A stretch of 64,000 bases of DNA, taken from the NCBI GenBank assembly GCA_004794655.1, contig SMMW01000005.1, positions 496,001-560,000 of the forward strand, read 5' to 3'. Shown here piece after piece: positions 39,836 through 52,400 of this stretch. The position numbers were made by a program, and so were the translations under genes. Every line of letters begins with the position of its first letter. The stretch's first letter is position 1. Source of the DNA: Marisa cornuarietis (taxonomy: Eukaryota > Mollusca > Gastropoda > Architaenioglossa > Ampullariidae). A model generated the notes under the pieces. It saw only the letters and a program-made list of their open reading frames with translations. It did not search any database and was not told the origin of the DNA.

Positions 39836-40827
39836 GTGAGTGAGTGAGTGAGTGAGTGAGTGAGTGAGTGAGTGAGTGAGTGAGTGAGTGAGTGAGTGAG
39901 TGAGTGAGTGAGTGAGTGAGTGTTTACTTACCTACATAGTTGAGTAAGCACTCAGATTTGTCAGCAAAGTCTCCTCGAGTGCACTCCAGACTTCCATTGA
40001 CAAACTGAACGTTTTGATATAACCTTGTGTTGTTTGCGGGCCTTATGATCATTGTTGTTGTATAATTGTGCACAGTGCTAGCGTTAAAAAGTCCGTCAAA
40101 GGTATTTATATGAAGACAAGTTGTAGCGCATGTTGCTAGCGTCACTACCGTCATTCTATAATCTCCCTGTATCAGATGATAACTGTAATAGTGTAATCGC
40201 CATTCTACGGGTCCCATGCACGTGAAATGAGTTTCATGGTCAGCCAAGACTTCCTGCACACCGTCACTACCGCATGGTGAGGGACTGGCACCTGAAACAC
40301 AAACTGTATTAGAGGCGTCGTGAAATTCCCGCAACAAATAAAACACACATCGTTTAAAATATTAATTTTAGTCTCGCTCAGATCTCTCCTTCATAGCGCT
40401 TAATTAAGAAATTTATGTCATACACTGGCGCCCCAAGTCATCGTACAAAAGGAAGTAAAGGGTAACAATTGTGTTCGTTCTGTATTACGTTTCCGTTTTA
40501 CTTTTACTTTACAGTGCTGCACGAAATAAATTGAAATTTGAATAATTATGTTCGGGTCACATATATTGGTTATACACTTTTGAAAAGAGTTAGCAGATGA
40601 CATATTGTTCTTACCATCTTATGTTTAGTACAACGTTTCAGACTTCGTCATTGACCTTCACATTTTATATATTTTTTTTGTATAGCAATAATGTGCTTGA
40701 TGAAATATTTTACATAGTCTAAACAAATAAACCAAATATGTAAAATATTAAAACGTCTGGCGACTTCACCTTTGATAAATGGCGCATGAAGAATGACAAG
40801 AATAAGAAGGCTGGTAATCCACAGCAT
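34188..40827 (-). CDS. IgR3: multi-Ig receptor, signal peptide to membrane span
   Basis: Eight minus-strand exons (58, 360, 128, 199, 306, 282, 327 and 120 nt) encode a signal peptide, five Ig-like domains and a membrane span. All are open and in phase, with the same phase pattern as IgR1 and IgR2. The final donor G/GTAAAA is intact, but no IgR1-like tail exon was recognised between 34188 and 29121. The signal peptide starts MLWITSLLILVIL and ends before a phase-1 AG/GTGAAG donor. In Ig-like domain 3 the core tryptophan is glycine (YLRG), unlike YLRW in both paralogues. Its job is probably the same kind of surface recognition as IgR1. It may share downstream exons with IgR2. Confidence 0.8.
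34680..35006 (-). CDS. IgR3 Ig-like domain 5 exon
   Basis: A 327-nt phase 1-1 exon with FDVISFPAP, GVWFAEQV, ASCKSDSKYRYISKCTL and YKIEVTNKHGDENFT. Confidence 0.88.
35257..35538 (-). CDS. IgR3 Ig-like domain 4 exon
   Basis: A 282-nt phase 1-1 exon. FRCESDGRPTPNISI and ARCEYTATYTCSAWNEFSHH match the other two genes. Confidence 0.92.
36065..36370 (-). CDS. IgR3 Ig-like domain 3 exon
   Basis: A 306-nt phase 1-1 exon with VTCTCRTTSPGQPAGYLRG and TLSDHGHIWFSC. The tryptophan that normally packs on the core disulfide is replaced by glycine. Confidence 0.88.
37362..37680 (-). pseudogene. C-terminal fragment of an APE-type LINE ORF2
   Basis: On the minus strand an open segment reads VYNDSLQATLRDLGI, then SWEALALDRPSWCSTLTQGV, and ends with a C2H2-like motif CPTCGRLFRSQ...LANHLRTHH and a stop. 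This tail is typical of a class of non-LTR retrotransposon ORF2 proteins in invertebrates. The copy is 5'-truncated, has a stop just upstream, and sits in an intron of IgR3 in the same orientation. Confidence 0.7.
38218..38416 (-). CDS. IgR3 exon, second half of Ig-like domain 2
   Basis: A 199-nt exon, phase 0 to 1, with KNEVKVAGSCHFVTELPVE and YGFLVSFSPGG. Confidence 0.87.
39034..39161 (-). CDS. IgR3 exon, first half of Ig-like domain 2
   Basis: A 128-nt exon, phase 1 to 0, with DPPQGVRCTMFNSSW, VNVSCVISSVYSSR and YKCHLL. Confidence 0.87.
39363..39443 (+). repeat. (CA)n microsatellite
   Basis: About 40 CA units in the IgR3 intron between the domain 1 and domain 2 exons. Confidence 0.97.
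39801..39922 (+). repeat. (GATT)n-(GAGT)n microsatellite at a donor
   Basis: GATT units pass into about 22 GAGT units. In the IgR3 sense this is (ACTC)n, starting about 9 bases after the domain 1 exon's donor. Confidence 0.97.
39932..40291 (-). CDS. IgR3 Ig-like domain 1 exon
   Basis: A 360-nt phase 1-1 exon with SPCGSDGVQEVLADHETHFTC and NGSLECTRG near the end. Confidence 0.9.
40770..40827 (-). CDS. IgR3 exon 1, signal peptide
   Basis: The ATG at 40827 opens MLWITSLLILVILHAPFIK, followed by a phase-1 AG/GTGAAG donor. A Met-Leu-Trp start, hydrophobic core and matching phase make this the natural first coding exon of IgR3. Confidence 0.75.
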
Positions 40828-41299
40828 TTTTAGTCTGTCTTACTGATAGGAGGCTTGTCTTCTTCTCTGAAAAAAATAAGCAGCACTAGATGTTTCCTCC
40901 AGTGATATGCGAGATTGAGCTTCAATGGGATTGACACAATGTACCGATATATCACATGCAAGAAAAGTTTCCTTGTTTCTTGACCATCCTATCCGTGAAC
41001 ATGGAAGATTATTATCGTGGTTTAAATTAGAACTAACTCCGTCATTGTCGGTCCTAAACCCGGATGAAAGACGAGGAGAGTTGGGCATAGGGCTAAGAAC
41101 CCAAGCCCGTAAAACCCTTTAGGCTACGAAGACAACTTAAAACTACAGAAACTGGCGTATACTAAGAATGGGAAAACCTATGAGAACTAGCCATGCTCTG
41201 ATGCAACTAAACATCCATTCGAAAGTTTTATTAAGATCAGGATAAACAATTATATCTTCATTGTAATTTGAACATATTAAAGGTCTGTTTTGGCAGCAA

Positions 41300-43640
41300 G
41301 TATTTACGAAGACCTTATTACCACAGTGGAAATACTTAAACTAATGTACTAGGTCTTTCCTGTCAATTTCTTCATCGCAATGCTCCTGATTACACTTCTT
41401 CCTGCCTCACCCCTCACAATCCATCCTGCCTACTTTGTTCAGCGGCTGATACATTCCAGCTCCACATTCCCTACACTATGCTCTCTGCCCAGCAGACCTT
41501 TGTATACGATGGTCCCTCTCATAAGATATTCTCCCATCTCGTACTTCAAGCGACTTTAAAATGACTTTCAAATATTTCGTAGAGCCTTAACCTGGAAAGT
41601 CTAGCCTACGAGTGTGAAGTTGTGAACCGGTCGTCCTGTGCAAGATCTGCTCACCATCCACCAATAGAGGCGGGAGTGGTGGGTCTTGTCAGCTGCCACG
41701 TCTGTCCTCCTGCTCTATAAGCAACCGGCACCAGTCAATAGACAATGAATGAATTAATGAAGTGCCTTAAAATGCTTTCATGGGATCCGTGAGCTTTACA
41801 AGTCTCATAAGCATGACACCTAATGATCTTCAGGATATGCAAAGACGATACTGCAAGTATACAGGAAAAAAAAGGGAAGACAAAAGAGAGAATAGAAAGT
41901 GAAGCAGTGGGTGTCATATAGCACCACACCACACATTAGAAAACAATCAAGAGCTTCAGATAAAGCTGGTGGTAATATCGTAGGGGTGTTCTTACATCAG
42001 CCCCGGCTCACTTTCGGCTCTTGCGTTTTTGATTGATTTTGGGAGTCTACATGAACTATGAAACGACGAACTCGTTCACGATTGCACTTGTCGTACTACA
42101 ATGCTTCTGATTATGTGATTGTGTGAGGGTATTGTATATCTCTGTGTAAGTGACCCTGAGACTTTATCTCTACCAAGACGCGACCGGTCATAATGGCGAC
42201 TCAGCCATGTTTGCTTACACTTGGTACCTTCAGCTTTAGATGCGGCACATGGGAACATGGGCCCCTGATACGGATCTAAGTGTTATTTTAACAGTGAAAA
42301 TGGGTCAGAAACAGGCTGAAGAAGAATGGGTGTAGAAATCCACTTCCAGTCTTCATCCTGTTCAAATTAAGCTCCTTTCATAACAAACAGAACAAACAAA
42401 AGCTCTCTGCGGATTACGTTCATTGGACTACAGACGTTGAGACCTTTACTGTCTGACTGAAACAGATTAGGTACCAGAAGGATGCATAACGATTCTATTT
42501 GATAGAAATGAAATGCACAAGCAGTGTACAAGCGTGTAGGATGGCGCTTGTGAGGAATAGAGCACGAACTACACGGTGTGGGAAGGAGTTAGTACTTAGC
42601 ATTATGAGACACTGGTAGTGTCCTTCAGGCCCAAATATTTACCATGAGCACTCGGTCCAGTCACTGTGATACTTGCCTATGCTCACGGTCCAGGCTTCAA
42701 GCTTGCAGCTTAACGCTTTGTGGACATATATAATAGAGCCGCGGCTAGATCCTTAATACTGGGGTTGTTTTGGCTTCACTATTTGCATTTCCTTGGTTGA
42801 AATATTAGCCCATGACGAAGTAAAATCTTGCCCTGTAATAGCAAACGTTTAGCTGAATCCTAGCCATCTGTTGCCACTCCATAAGCACCAATGTATCTCA
42901 TGTCTAGGCCCAAGACTGGCTCAATATGGGTCCAAACCTGGTTTTATTTTGACGTCTCATTAGTGCCCCTGTAATACCCATCTTGCCCCACGCTTAGGCC
43001 AATCTTGTCCCAGTGATGTTTTTGGTGGCACTTGGTCCTTTCCCTAAAATTACTTTTTCTGTGTTTGTACTTTTAGCTACATCTCTTAATTCTTCGTATT
43101 AAAAAAGACAGCTCAAATCAGATGCCTTCAATGTCATATGATCTGGTAGACTGTCTTTTAAAAATTCGTTTTAGTTTAGAAGTTATCACTATCACCATCT
43201 GTAGAAAAAGGCCAACACTAGCAATTTCTTTATCAGTTGTTCTTTAACTATAAACACATTAAGAAGATTAGTAAACTGTTTTACTCAGACACCACATCCA
43301 CCAATCATATAATTCTTGCATCAAACAGCACAAAATAGTAAATAAGAAAAGCCATTTTTATTTCATGAACAACACAGTGTCACAGACGCGTTCACGTAAA
43401 CGCCTGGACATTTGCACTTCTTTTTTTCTAACTAAGCAAGACATCGACTGTGCGTATTGAGAGTTACAACAAAAATTACTAATATATATATATATATATG
43501 AAGTACACAGAAAAATTAAACTTACACACCAAAATCCGAGATACACAAAAATATGAATACCGCACCTTTCTAGGAAGACGCAGCCTTTACTCTCTTACAC
43601 GTAGTGTCCCTCCACTTGCGTGTCTCCTTGTGAAATGAAG
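41300..43640. other. spacer, possible old retroelement traces
   Basis: Near 41370-41560 a plus-strand frame holds PSCLLCSAADT...HI, which faintly recalls the Cys-rich end of LINE ORF2. Otherwise nothing recognisable. Confidence 0.25.
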
Positions 43641-43729
43641 CGTTGTTAATTATATATCTTCACCTTTTCGTTTCTACTATCTGTAAAAACACCTTGTTAC
43701 TCATGCGACAGGTGTTGCTTGGCCACTCG

Positions 43730-44870
43730 GGCTGTGTTAAGTATTTAAACTTATGCACTGGTCAGTCAGCATGCATTAATCCAGATTTTCACTGTGGTGC
43801 ATCAACTCCACACAGAATAACACAGGAAGAACTAAATGACCTGGTTCATAATTTGGACTTATCCAAGAACAAGGCTGAATCGCTAGGTTCAAACATCCAG
43901 CAATGAAATCTTGTAGAAGATGTCACAATTGCTTCATATCGAAAGTGCCACCAGCAGCTGAAGCCTTTCTTCAGAAAGAAAGAGAATCTAGTATTTTGTT
44001 TCGATATAAAAGGCCTCAGGAATGCCTTAAAAGTCACTCATGATCCACAAGAATGGAAACTATTTGTAAATGGTTTGAAACTGAGTCTTAAGGCTGTGGT
44101 TTTGCACAATGGAAACAGTCTTCCATTTATTTTAGTATCGCATGCTGTCCACATAAAAGAGACCTACGATGACTCAAAGCAGCTACTGAATTCCATTGAG
44201 TATAACAAGTACAGCTGGCACCTCTGTGGTGATTTGAATATAGTTGCCCTTTAAACCAGACTGCAGCGGGGGTATACAAAATACATTGTGTTTCTTATGT
44301 GAGTGAGATAGCCGAGCATGGACTCTGCACTACTTGCGGAAGGAATGGACTCTCAAACAAAATGTCAAGGGTCACAAAATCCTGCTACCACCCCTCACAT
44401 AAAACTTGGTTTGATGAAGAACTTCGTAAAAGCCATGCACCGGAATTTGCGAGCTTTCCGATATTTGCATGAAAAATTCCCTCGACTTAGCGAGGCAACG
44501 ATTAAAGAGAGAGTTTTGTGGGTCTTTAGATTCTAGAGCTCTTTAAAGATACCCGGTTCAGCAAGCTGCTGCAGGGTGATGCGAAACAAGCATGGGATGC
44601 TTCTCACCTAGTGTCTACAAACTTTATCGGGAATGTTCGGGCAAAAATTACAAGAAACTACTAGAAGACATGCTGACGAAGTATCAGAAACTTGGCTGCA
44701 ATATGTCTCAAAAGATCCCCTTCCCTTCATTCCCATCTGGATTTCTTTACTGACAACTGTGGTATGGTAAGTGATGCAGTGGCACGCGTTTTCGTCAAAA
44801 TATCGCAACAATGGAAAAAGATACCAGTGAAAATTACTATTAGCATGCATTTCGTTATTAATAATAATAA
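43730..44870 (+). pseudogene. decayed multicopy ORF of a widespread invertebrate family
   Basis: Fragments in shifting plus-strand frames read in the order of a family I recall as many near-identical uncharacterised arthropod and cnidarian proteins: ELNDLVHNLDLSKNKAE, SLKAVVLHNGNSLPFI, YSWHLCGDL-like YKYSWHLCGDLN, HIKLGLMKNFVKAM, KFPRLSEATIKE, and HSHLDFFTDNCGMVSDAVA. Stops and frameshifts interrupt it (for example after 43906 and near 44253). The copy number in other genomes suggests a mobile-element protein, but I know of no proven function. Confidence 0.55.
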
Positions 44871-44945
44871 TAATAATAAAGCAGATTTATATAGCGCAAT
44901 TTTCAACTCCAGAGTCGACTCAATGCGCTGTACAGTGTATGGGGT
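44863..44945 (+). repeat. (TAA)n plus 'TATATAGCGC' dispersed repeat
   Basis: A TAA run leads into GCAGATTTATATAGCGCAA, then a CAATGCGCTGTACAGT segment. This is a short dispersed repeat type common in marine invertebrate DNA. Confidence 0.45.
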
Positions 44946-44999
44946 TAGTTTTAAAATCACTGAAAAATAGCAGAATTCTTGTAGTAAGATCATCAGATT

Positions 45000-46230
45000 A
45001 GTTTTACAATCACTGAGAAATATCCAGATTCTGTTCAAGAATTTCCGGACTGAACTACTGGAGGCAATCAGCAGTATGCTAGGATAGTCATAGACTGTGG
45101 AGTTGTGGAAGCCAGTGAGACACACCTGTCCGCTAGCTGATATAAAGCATGGGTAGTCTTCACACCCCTGTGTATGACCAGCAGGTCACGGCAAGAACCA
45201 TAGCCCACGACAAGCAGGACTGTCCACAGTTCATGGCGATGGACGAAGCTACAGTAATGTGGGAGAAGTCTCATATTGTAACTGCTTGGTTAATACTTCT
45301 TTCTATACATAAGAGAACTCGTGATCTAAGTTTTCTAGATCAATCCGCTTAACAGCCACCTACAGTCTCTGTTGTCGAGTGCGGAGCTACATGCAGTGTG
45401 GTTGTATCTGTGAGACCTTTGGCTATTCCTGTATATTGCTGATAGACATAGGCCACACTGTCAACCTGCACGATGACCACTTCTGATGACGATGACTCAT
45501 TGATGTTGATAGTGACCTTCACCTTGTTTTCTGCCAGTGGTGGGGAGGTGATGTCGTCAGGTTACTTGCTGGTGGAGAATCAGACAACTGAGATGCGGAA
45601 TAAGCACAATGCGTGGTTACTGATTTGTCTGACATACCCTTTGTCTGTCTTTAGCCTCTTGTCACTCTTGAATCTATGAACTTTACCAGCTACTTGTTTT
45701 AGCAAGTCGTCTGCTCCGGGACCCGTGCTGGCTCTCAACGGCCGTGAGTTCAGAGAAAAGCCTTCGTGTCGTTGTGTGATCTAAAGATCTTCAGAAAAAA
45801 GCGTTATGGCGTCAGGCAGAAAGCGACGCAGCGAAGAAAGTACTGACTTACACAATGGGCACTAAAAACACAACAAACTAAGAAAAATACAAAAATTGTG
45901 GAGAGCCGCCTCCCTCAAGCCTGTTAGGCGAGGGGAGTAAATAATTACACATAAATTTACATAATAATTTACATAATTTACATAAATCATATTACACAGT
46001 ACTTATTGCAGATTACAAAAACACTAGAGCCAATTTTGCATTTTTTTGTCTTATTTGGGTTGAGCACATAAAAATTTATAAGAAATGACTAATTTTATTT
46101 CAGTAATATGAATTTTGTAAGACTTTGTTGACCAGCGTAATGATAATAAGTCAATTTATAATTTGCTTAGCCAAACCATCAAAGGCTTGCTCTAAGCGCT
46201 TGACAAAAACTATAAATACATCAGAAGAAA
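45000..46230. other. spacer, no gene recognised
   Basis: Several short open frames, for example around 45149-45352, without a domain I recognise. Confidence 0.3.
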
Positions 46231-46243
46231 AAAGAAGGAAGAA

Positions 46244-46259
46244 AGAAGAAGAAGAAGAA

Positions 46260-46353
<94 letters not shown>
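46244..46353 (+). repeat. (GAA)n-(GAT)n microsatellite
   Basis: A few GAA units and then about 31 GAT units. Confidence 0.97.
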
Positions 46354-46979
46354 GCAATCTGTGGTGCAGTGGCAGAACTGTCGCTGAGATCTGCATCTCC
46401 ATAAGCCCGCCATCCCATTTGTAACGTGGTTGTAGGCCTTTCTTCAGCATCACTATGGGTATAACTGTTTTTTCAAACAAGAAAAAGCTGTGTGAAGTGC
46501 TGCACATTTTGAAATAAAAAAGAGAGAAAAGAGCATTTATAAAAGATCGTATGCCTATATTATGATCCAAAGTCTTTAAAACGTCCTTCGCTATTCAGGT
46601 TTTCATCAACAAAAAATAATAATCGATGCAATGAACTGAAAAGAATTTCTTATAGCATTATGATGTTTTAACTTATTACATGAGAAACACGCTTTCAGTG
46701 CAGATCAGCTTCTGGTAACATAAAATCTCTTTCAACACATTTAAACGTTCACCTTCCATCACATCTCTAATTTGACACAATTTTCTGTGTCTATGGTAAG
46801 TTATAAGAGAAATTGAGCCTATGACATACTTTGGTAAATTGCATGTGCTGGCATGCAAGCATAGCTCACTGTAAGAGAAAGAGATAGGAACAAGAATGGC
46901 ATTCAAATGACCAAAAAATGAATCAATGATTATCAGAGGCGCGCACATGTACACACTAAGTTAATTTGTTAGTTCTGTT

Positions 46980-47620
46980 CAAGAATGATATTGCAATTGG
47001 TATGAAGGACTTGGCAAAAATCTTTCATCTTGGCGACCAGTTGTTTCCATCTTCGGCCAGAGGATAGCACTTTTGAAGTGGTGATGAAGTGGGTGAGAGG
47101 AGTCTGGGATGATGCTGGCAGCTTTAAACCTCACTGCACTGTCATATAGATTACTCAGTGGAAGCAAATGATTTTGCTGGCAATTTTAACCACCCTCATC
47201 AAGAAACCCTTATCTTTGATGAATAAAACGCCGAACCACACTGACAGATTAAATGTGTAAATGCTTTCATCAGGCTGAGATACACTGATTCAAGTACAGG
47301 ATAACTGAAACCGAATTGCCGATAATTGCGTACGCAGGAACAGGCGCTGATGTGCTTTCCTGGAAGCGATGTTATTGTTTTTCTGGAAGGACAATTTGTT
47401 TTCCAGCACTATGCCATGTACTTAAAACTGCACCTGTTCTATTGTCTAAATTTCTATAGCCAAAGATGCATGGCCAAGTTGATGTTTCCTCCTATCACGG
47501 ACAAATTCATTAGTTTTAGAGACATTGAGCACCAATAACCTTTCTTCAAATCATGAATGTAGTATCTTAATTTAAAGATAATAGCTTGCCATTGAGTCCT
47601 CTTAATTGTCCTAATCCATG
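46980..47620 (-). pseudogene. 3' part of a LINE reverse transcriptase, family 1
   Basis: Minus-strand fragments align in order with the C-terminal part of L2/CR1-type ORF2: a KTNEFV segment, HGIVLENKLSF with SRKAHQRLF, FIKDKGFLMRVVKIASKII, DSSHPLHHHF, then SSGRRWK. Stops and frameshifts separate them. The DPSHPLHxxF...LPSGRRY block is a hallmark of these elements. Dead copy. Confidence 0.65.
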
Positions 47621-47799
47621 TTTGAAACAGAAATAACACGAAAACCCGGATAATGTAAGAAGGGATGTTGGATTAATAATATGGCTGTCCAAATAGAGTC
47701 GGATCTGCAACATAACCTATGTAGAATCCTATAATTATTTAATAAATTAGCCTTCCCAAAACTTAATATTACTACAAAGTTTAGCTTTGTGTCTAGTTT

Positions 47800-49140
47800 A
47801 CATTAATTTTAACCCGTAGGCGCTCTTTTTGGCAGCGAGCCTGTTTGTGAGCCTGTTGCCGACTGCCATCAGGACTGTCATCGGCAAAGCGGAGGATACA
47901 TAGTGCTCTCCCCGTGATGGACTCAGAGGTCTGATGTTCATCAAACGTATCTTGCATGATCTTTTCCAGGATGATGCTGAACAGCACGGGGAACAGAGAT
48001 CAGCCAGGGTTAACACCTAACGTCGGAAAGCGCTCTCCCACTTGGTTATTAAGGATGACTGAAATCCAAGAACTGAAGTAAAGCAAGTGGATGGTTTGGA
48101 CATTGCCCTGTTCAATGTCACTATCTGTATCACGTGCCATAGATCCTCTTGCCAAACTCTACCTAGAGCCTTCTTATGGTCGAGAAAGTTATGGAAACGA
48201 TCCTCGGTAAAGATGATTGTCGATCAAATGTGCTCCCGCTCCGACTCTTAAAACCGGCCTTCTCCTCCGCGAGCAGTTAGTGTGAAAAGGTTTGGGATCA
48301 CCTTCCACATCACTTTGCTTGGATGACTAATTAAGTTTATCGTCTAATACTTCTGGCAAAGGGGTTTGCCTAGTGACAGCGTGCATTTTCGCGGTCGTTG
48401 TTTGGTATCCCAAATTTTCTGACACAGGTCAGGGAGTACCTTCACTGTTTTTCACCTCCACATTTAGCGACTCCGATGAGACGTTAACCACACCTGGAGA
48501 CTTCCCTACTTTCAGTCTACAAAAAGCACGTTTACCCTTTCTTAGAGGACCTATGGCCTGCAGGGTCGTCTCCCGTAACCAGATTGTCTTTCAGAATGTT
48601 CGGGTCCGTCGCCAGTGGGAAGTTGTGCAGGTCTGAGCAGTATTGGGTCTGCGCTAATTTAGATGACAGACGACTTCTGCTGAACCTCATTTGTAAGGAT
48701 TTTGATTAAGTGAAGGACATCATTGTTGTCGCTCCAAGCCATCCCTTCCTCTATTTCATGTTATGTCATCAATTCAGGTTTCCCTAGTTGTCTTGATCCC
48801 TTTCCTGATATCGTGGTTGACCTTCCAATATTTGTTGCCTGCTTATATAAGCGTTGCTCTTTTTCTCACTTTTCAGGACCAAGTCACGAAGGTAGAAAAC
48901 CTCGTTCGTGGCCCACTGCTGCTTCTTTACCTCCGAACGCCATATAACCTTTTCGGCCGTGAACAACAATTCACTTTTCTGAAGTGACCAGATGTAGTTT
49001 TCACATCACAGTCGATTATCATAGGTGAATGTGCATCTAACCAGCGCCTGAAAGAGTTCAGCAACATCCTTGTCTTGCAGCTTATGTAGACCAAACCCAA
49101 GGATTGGATGGCGACGCTTCATCTTCAGCTGCAGCCTTAG
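47800..49140 (-). pseudogene. decayed APE-type LINE ORF2, family 2
   Basis: From high to low coordinate the minus strand shows, in changing frames, QQWATNEVFYLRDLVLKSEK, then GKSPGVVNV and SENLGYQT, TEDRFHNFLDHKKALGRVWQ (RT core A region), SLFPVLFSIILEKIMQDTF, then LCILRFADDS. FADD is the reverse-transcriptase catalytic motif. The order is that of the linker and RT of a jockey/RTE-like element. Many frameshifts; no function possible. Confidence 0.75.
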
Positions 49141-49320
49141 GCTTGTTAGTATAAGAACACTAATAAAACTTTTCTACGTAAACATTTGTTGAATGAAAAG
49201 CCCAAAACTAGTTTATACTCCAGTCTTTTTTAGCATAAACGCGAATTGCTAATCTGAATTGTGCTACTAAGAGTCTTAAATAATGCAAAATTGAGTTACA
49301 TGTTATAGGAATGTACTTAC

Positions 49321-49445
49321 CACGTCTGCAAAGATGATAAATTATAATGAGAACGACCACCAGGCAATACATAAAAATGTTACAAATATTTGATAGCCCA
49401 AAAGTCCCTCATTCCGTGGTCGATTCAAACTTGGTGCCGGGTCTT
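49321..49445 (-). CDS. IgR4 hydrophobic exon, frame uncertain
   Basis: The acceptor TTTTTTAACAG and donor G/GTAAGT are both good. The joined frame encodes LLGYQIFVTFLCIAWWSFSL and then TAA. The alternative frame encodes IFMYCLVVVLIIIYHLCRR but is closed upstream by TGA. Confidence 0.4.
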
Positions 49446-52400
49446 CTGTTAAAAAAATACAAGCATATGATTAGTTTCACGATGGATACCCAGCATTTGT
49501 TTTTATCCAACCACATGTGAACATATTTAAAGAACGCTTACACATGTTCGCGTGAGTCCCACTGACTTTGATTAGTATACAATAACTTTGTAGAGGTTTA
49601 ATACTGTGCAAATTCTCCATCACTCAAAACATCCACAAGAATAAAATACTGAATTAAAAATACTGTAAGAAATTGTTTCTGACTTAATTCATTCACAGTA
49701 CAATGTAAATTATTAAATAAATTGCATAGTTGCCCTACACTTCATACAAATCCCCAAGACACGCTGTAACCAAATGGATATACGCATAAGATAAATTGCT
49801 TTCGTTTGGGAAATATTTCTTTTCTAAATACATAATCTGGTATTATGAAACCTAAAGCAGATCTGAACTGAAATTTGCGTGGAAAATTTCAGGAAATCCG
49901 CAGCGATGATATCTGTTACATTGTGAACATCTAATCAAGTGACTACAATACATTGCAAATAATCACGAGTGCTGTGCAGTATACCCTCAGACCAACAATT
50001 GAACATGGGTCAATGGATACTTTTCGTGTTCTATGATATTTTTCTTTTTCAGAAAGAGACCACTTCAACGCAGTAGATTTAACTGAAAAACTCGCGTTTG
50101 AAAAATTATATGATTTTACTGGTATTTAGTAATACAAGCTTAAAATCTTGAGTTACAGAATAGTTTTTAGTCTGCTTCATTGCTTAAAACCGAAAGAAAA
50201 TATTCGCATTTCTGATTGTACAATTTCAGTCACCTGACAGAAAGATTCAGGTTTCGTATATACAACATAACATAAAAACGCACTTTCTTTCCACAGCCGC
50301 TTAATACAATATATTTAAAGTTAATGTCTTTAATACTCTTTTTTTGCTCTAATTTTGAAAAGACTTTTGAGATATTACTAACCAAATGTTAGGTTTCTGC
50401 AGTGGTCACTTATTTTCACATCCAAAAATTTGTTTGGTGATGAACAAATTTTGCATTCCAGCAGTGCACCAACATCTCGTGTGTGATTGGCTTGATAATT
50501 AAATATATATTCATAGATCTCTCCATCCGACTTATTACACCAGCAGGAACCTGCAGCAGGTTTCTCAACAGGACTGCAGGCCAAAGAATTGAAGTTTGGT
50601 GTATGGCACAGCATAAATCCAGACATCTTTACTGTCCGGTCAAATGTCACAAGCGTTTGCAGTGATGAGCAGTCTGCCTCTTTAACAGCTGTCATGTTGA
50701 TCTTGCAGCTAAGAATATTCAATCCATCTATGAACTTTTCTGGGCAAGTAAAGTTTACTCCAAACAGTTGCACTGAAACAATATAAAAAACAAAATTGTA
50801 AAAATGGCTAACTGGAGATCTACTTTTGGATGAAAGAAGAGGCCTCTCCCTTTTCTCTTACCCAACAACTATTCAGAATCCATTGATCGCAGCATAATTA
50901 GCCACATTTATGATTTTCTTAAACTAAAAATACCTCAGTCTTTGATTTGAGTAGTGTATTACCTATCATCATCTGCTTAAATGGATAAATCATATTATTT
51001 GTTTAGCAAGATGGCATATTGATAAATGTGCAGAAATTTCCCGGAAGGAAAGCATTTAATGGTTATCTATTTATGCTGTGATATATTCTATTAAGGTGGC
51101 AGTAAAAACATAAAATGCAATGGATGTGAAGATATGCTCATCGTCATTTGTGTGCATTAAAAGAAAAAGAAATATCGTGTATCTTCAAATGTTTGCATGA
51201 TTCTTTTTGGCAATGACCAAAATAGGTATAAAATTAATAAACAAACGAATAAATGCCAGCAGTTTTCCACAGATTTCTTGCATTTTTGTTTGAGGTGTGA
51301 GAAGAGTATTTTATGTATTGGAGCAGAATCACAAGCATCTTTTTTACTGCGTATCATCTTCTCTTTTCTTTAGAAGCCTTGAAGTTGAAAATATTTATAA
51401 AAACAATAAAGTAGCTTATTTAATTGATGTTCACACTTTTAAACATGTTACACTGAATTTAAAAAAAGAAAGAAAGACAGACATTTCTCCACCAAGTGTT
51501 CCTGAAATTGATAGTTCCTGCGATTTTGGAATAATCTTCAACACACAAAATCATTAGTCAAATTATATCCATAACTGTAGCTGCACTGTTCTATATCCTA
51601 TGTTCCTGTAAATTCTTCGCCACAAAAAATTCATGTAAATCATTTAAAAATTAAAATTTCCTCATCTAGGTGAGAGAATAAGCTCTAATTTGATTCCAGA
51701 AATGTTATATTTTTTGGATGTAAAAAGTTCACTAAACTAAATATGAAAAATTTGGGTAGCAAATCGTTGTGGACATGAAGTACACACCGGATTGATATAT
51801 TAGATTTAGAGTTCTTTAAGCTACAAAATATCAAGCTTGTTATTCAGAATATAACTCAAGCGTCAGGGTATGCTGTGAGAAAAGTCGAGATAAAACCAGA
51901 TTGTGCTCCACTCCCAATCACCGCTATGGCCAAAAACGTAACTCCTAGACATCAACGTAGAGGTTTGGCAGGGCATTTCTCCATTTACTATTTATGCCAT
52001 TCTGTTTGAAAACACTTGTTGGTAACAACATATTTATTTCATGTTTTACAGTTTATTTAATACGAGAAACGCTTTTAGTTGTTTGGAAAATTAAACTGAT
52101 GAAAGCTTGAGTTCCCGAAGAACCTACCGCAGAAAGATTTGCAGAAACAAGACAATTTTACACACCTTTTCTATATATTTTCTCTTGACATCAATGCACT
52201 AGGTCCAATGATGCTCAAGCATTCCAATCCCTCATAAAAGAAGGTGGCGTCCAAGTCCTTAAAAAAAACTCATCCACAGCACAGATGACCTCATCATTGT
52301 TTCCAAAATGGCGACCATGTAGGTGGGATTTGAGTTTAGGAAACAGGTAAAAGTCAGATGAAGCTCAGTTTGTGAGTAAAGGGAATAGGGTAGCAATTCA

